A DNA stretch of 64,000 nt from Oxyruncus cristatus. Taxonomy: Eukaryota > Chordata > Aves > Passeriformes > Cotingidae. Every line of letters begins with the position of its first letter. Within the stretch, counting starts at the first letter, position 1. Under the pieces are notes generated by a model that saw nothing but the letters and a program-made list of their open reading frames with translations, did no database searches and was not told where the DNA came from. The stretch lies in contig VXAY01002117.1 in assembly GCA_013399855.1 (NCBI GenBank), forward strand, positions 1,186,929 through 1,250,928. The letters are read 5' to 3'. The translations under genes and the position numbers were made by a program. Of the stretch, positions 61,201 through 64,000 are shown in pieces.

Positions 61201-63580
61201 TAAACCAGGTCCCTAAGGGCCGCAGTTTTTAAATGCTTCCAGGGTTGGTGAGTCCACCACTGCCCTGGGCAGCCTGTTCCAATGCCTGACCACCTTTTAG
61301 GAGACGAAACTTTTCCTAAGATCCAGTCTAAACCTCCCCTGGTGCAACTTGAGGCCATTTCCTCTTGTCCTTTGCCTTGATACTTCGGAGAAGAGGCTGA
61401 CCCCTCCTCACTTCGGCTGCCTTCTGGGACGTTTGGGTGTGTTACTGGCACTTTTGAAACGTTAATTCATCATCATTCATGGGCACTAAAATGAACTTTG
61501 TAAAATGTATGGAACTCAGACTTTGAGTAAAAGATGATTTGGGAATGAACCTGAAGTAAGATACTTGATTTTTCAAATACTTTTCAGGTATTTTCAAACC
61601 ATTTTGAAGGTGGATTTATAGCTTATTAGCTACAGATAGAGATTGACTACAAATCAGATTTATAATTTTCATCATGCTGACATCTGTTTGGGTGCTTGAA
61701 CATGCAAAGTACTTCATCAATATAACTGTCCCATTTCAGGAGCCCCTCTGAAATTTGTTTGATACCTTAATTTCTATAGCAGACTTTTCTGAGAAGGAGG
61801 GTTCTGCAGTTCCCTCAATCTGTTGTACTCTAGGAGAATCTTGCTCTTGAGAGCTGGATTTGGGCACACCTTTCTGGCAATCATTAGTTATTTTATATAC
61901 TTGTGTTTGGGAATTTATCTTTTATTTTATTCTTTCCCTACCATGCATTTTTATTTTGAACTGTTACTGTTCCCATCCTGCCATGTCTCCATGGAAACTC
62001 GGGACAATTCTGCACTTGAAAGGCTGTATTAAACAGCAGCCAGGGTTAGACAGGGGAAACAGGTCAGAAGCAAGACCTTGTAAACTGAACATTTTCTCCC
62101 TCAAGGTTTTAGATGGAAAAGCGTCACATAGGGTTTGGTTCTGCAGTCCCCCTATACATATTTTGGTGATATTTGGGAATGTTGTCTTAGAGTTGATGGT
62201 CTTCAAAGGAGTTTTAGGACAGCCTAGCAGGAGGAATGCCTCTACAGTTGAAATCAAGAATGCTCAGTTTGCCTTCTTGTCCTCGTGGCAGTAAAAAGGT
62301 ACAAATGAGGTGAGAAAACAGCCCTTGGGTGGAGGAACACAATCCTTGATCCTTGTATAAATTTGTGTCTGACATAAAGTATCCTTGTAGCCACTGGTAA
62401 GCTCAAAGGAGATTGTCTGCTTTGTCTTTTAAAGGACTCGAGATGAACAGTGGATTTAATAAAACATTTTTTTTCTTAATAGATTATATATTTATGTGTT
62501 TGCCTACTAAAGATGGTGCTAAGCAGTGACTATTAGACTGTCCTGATTCATGTGGTTTCTTTTTCTAGTGCGTTCCCTTGGCTCCATTGCACTTAGAAAA
62601 GCAGAAGACGTTGACTTCAAGTATCATTTTAATTTCTTCAGTGTCAACTTTAATGAGGAGTTGGTTGCACTGTATGGTGGCAGTCTGCAACGACAGACCA
62701 AGTTTGTGCATGAATGCGTAAAAGTAATTCTTAAGTTGTACAGGGTAAGTAGTGACACATGCCGAGTAATGTACTTGCATTTGGTATTGGAATTCTGGGT
62801 GCCTTTTCTGCTGGAAAACTGAAGAGTGATGAATAAGGGAGGAAGTCTTTAAAGTGTGTGTAGATAATTGAAAGTGATAATAATGCAACAGAGATTTGCT
62901 TCTCTTTAACAGATTTTTATTGCTTGTGACAATCCCAGAGCTTTGGTTTGGTTCTGTATTGTGTTTCTAAATAAATACCTCCATGCATGGTGTATGCTTT
63001 TTTCTAGTAGAGATGTAAACTTTCTCTAGCTTATTAAAATAAGCTAGAGAAATATATTAATATATAATATTAATATAGCATTGCCTCAAATCCAGTTTTC
63101 TCTAGGAAAGTTCTGTGGTATTCTCTGTTCCTAGGAGTCTCAGAGATTAAAATAAGCTTAAGTTTATTACGTTTACACAAGGTACATAGTATTTCCTTTT
63201 GAGCTGGAAACTTCATATTAAGCACATTTTTTGAGATACAAAGTAAATGTATACTCACTTTGTAAACTTGTTAAGTTGATGCTAGTTAATGTTATCCTCG
63301 AAAGGCCATCAATTAATTTTGGGGGGGAAAATATCTCCAACTAATAACCATAGTTCGATATCAGACTAGTTTCTGATGTGTCTGATTACTCTTTGTTCTT
63401 TGCTTAAGGATGGAGAATTTGCACCGACCAGCGTTGCAATAGTAGGTCATTCCATGGGTGGTCTGGTTGCAAGGGCCTTGCTCACTCTGAAGAGTTTTAG
63501 GCCTGAGCTTATAAACCTCCTGATTACACAAGCCACACCTCATGTTGCACCTGTGATGCCTTTCGACAGATATCTTACCG
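55110..63580 (+). CDS. PGAP1: PGAP1, GPI inositol-deacylase (3' part outside window), first four coding exons
   Basis: Joined exons: 55110-55262, 59414-59567, 62569-62744, 63409-63580. They give about 218 residues in one frame. The order is: an N-terminal hydrophobic segment (about residues 9-28, probable membrane anchor); [34 protein letters not shown]; the [12 protein letters not shown] loop; [16 protein letters not shown]; then the serine-lipase nucleophile elbow GHSMGG with Ser at about residue 176; and [16 protein letters not shown]. By family knowledge PGAP1 is a multi-pass ER enzyme that removes the fatty acyl chain from GPI inositol, which permits efficient export of GPI-anchored proteins. 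The Asp and His of the catalytic triad and the transmembrane domain lie past the window. Identity is very secure. Confidence 0.96.
55263..59413 (+). other. PGAP1 intron 1
   Basis: 4.15 kb. The first 200-400 bases continue the CpG island and the rest is AT-rich. A TA dinucleotide run sits at about 57919-57932. No other gene recognised. Confidence 0.8.
59414..59567 (+). CDS. PGAP1: PGAP1 exon 2
   Basis: Phase 0 start: [20 protein letters not shown], then [20 protein letters not shown] and [11 protein letters not shown]. Ends on the first base of a Val codon before GTAAGT. The PGNAGS loop precedes the alpha/beta-hydrolase core and is expected near the oxyanion hole. Confidence 0.96.
59568..62568 (+). 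other. PGAP1 intron 2
   Basis: 3.0 kb AT-rich intron containing a CR1 tail (61121-61432), listed separately. Nothing else recognised. Confidence 0.8.
61121..61432 (-). mobile_element. CR1 LINE 3' fragment
   Basis: About 310 bases of reverse-complement CR1 tail: ATAAAATCATTTAGGTTAGA, AAGGGCCTTTCAGATTATCC, then CCAGGGTTGGTGAGTCCACC, CTGGGCAGCCTGTTCCAATG and GAGGCCATTTCCTCTTGTCC, ending in GAAGAGGCTGACCCC. It is the longest copy in the window, 5'-truncated and antisense to PGAP1. Confidence 0.92.
62569..62744 (+). CDS. PGAP1: PGAP1 exon 3
   Basis: Completes the Val codon, then [40 protein letters not shown] and [18 protein letters not shown]. Phase 0 end at AGG|GTAAGT. Acceptor TTTTTCTAG. Confidence 0.96.
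62745..63408 (+). other. PGAP1 intron 3
   Basis: 664 bases, AT-rich, with a perfect hairpin-forming inverted repeat at 63021-63052 followed by AT palindromes. Nothing else recognised. Confidence 0.8.
63021..63052. repeat. Perfect 15-base inverted repeat with 2-base loop
   Basis: The left arm TTTCTCTAGCTTATT (63021-63035) is exactly the reverse complement of 63038-63052, with AA between. AT palindromes (ATATATTAATATAT region) follow directly up to about 63078. It could form a cruciform or, as RNA, a stable hairpin. Confidence 0.95.
63409..63580 (+). CDS. PGAP1: PGAP1 exon 4, catalytic serine
   Basis: Reads [40 protein letters not shown] and [17 protein letters not shown], ending on the first base of a codon before GTGAGT. 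GHSMGG is the G-x-S-x-G nucleophile elbow of the alpha/beta-hydrolase fold. Confidence 0.96.
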
Positions 63581-64000
63581 GTGAGTATTGTGGGTTGTCT
63601 CCTTACGGCGTATTTCTTTATTGCTCCTCTCAAGCATTAATAGGCGAGATTGTTGCAAATCTGCTGCTTATTTACTGTAATTAATCTATGCCTTTGTTAC
63701 TCGGGTGGTTGTTTGAGAGCGCCAGGATGCTCAGAGAAAGTCAAGTGTTGTATGAAATGGATTACGTGGACTTGAGTTTCTGTGCAAGGCCTGGAGCTCT
63801 CCATAAGTTGTAATTTTGATAAGTTGCAGGTCATGTTACTAAATTTTGTAAGCTCCCCAGTGAATGATGGTTTTTCTTTCCTTTTTTTTCTTTTCTTCTT
63901 TTAAAACTTGAGCTCTGTAATGGCTTTCTTTATCAAATTAATTGCCTAAATAGCATAATTTTGGTAGAAGTTTGTAAATTTAATGTTTTTCATTCCCAAA
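63581..64000 (+). other. PGAP1 intron 4, 5' part
   Basis: Start of the next intron, AT-rich with a T/C-rich stretch near 63871-63902. No acceptor or exon is seen before the window ends. Confidence 0.75.

Overview
The window is vertebrate nuclear DNA, most likely from a bird. It carries two split genes on the + strand in head-to-tail order, ANKRD44 followed by PGAP1, which are also neighbours on the same strand in mammals. The interspersed repeats I can recognise are CR1 LINE tails, typical of birds and other sauropsids. Introns are mostly 0.6-4 kb, with one of 12.3 kb. A 751-base assembly gap sits exactly where a GC-rich promoter is expected. There are no bacterial operons, CRISPR arrays, rRNA or tRNA genes that I can support.

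Region 1 (1-49674) is the 3' three quarters of the ANKRD44 coding region: 22 coding exons, starting at about residue 184 of a protein of roughly 1,060 residues and ending at a TGA at 49672-49674. Every exon junction keeps phase, every intron is GT-AG, and the joined exons give 875 residues with no stop or frameshift. The product is a stack of ankyrin repeats, the regulatory ankyrin subunit B of protein phosphatase 6.

Region 2 (49675-about 53850) is a long AT-rich 3' UTR ending near an AATAAA at 53824. A short intergenic stretch of about 1.2 kb follows, and 751 bases of it are N.

Region 3 (55062-64000) is the 5' end of PGAP1: a CpG-rich first exon with ATG at 55110, then three more exons up to the GHSMGG serine-lipase motif. 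The gene continues past the window. PGAP1 is the ER enzyme that removes the acyl chain from the inositol of GPI anchors. The two genes share no known pathway; their closeness is positional.

I found no new biological system. The most noticeable non-coding structures are a 549-base uninterrupted homopyrimidine tract built from about 20 perfect 24-base units in ANKRD44 intron 4 (9846-10394), a CpG-dense coding exon (43762-43907) inside an AT-rich gene, a CpG cluster with a TATA-like element in an intron (12301-12413), a perfect 15-base inverted repeat with a 2-base loop (63021-63052), and a tandem NAGNAG acceptor on a symmetric exon (18696-18776). Exon and intron numbers below count from the window start, not from the true first exon.
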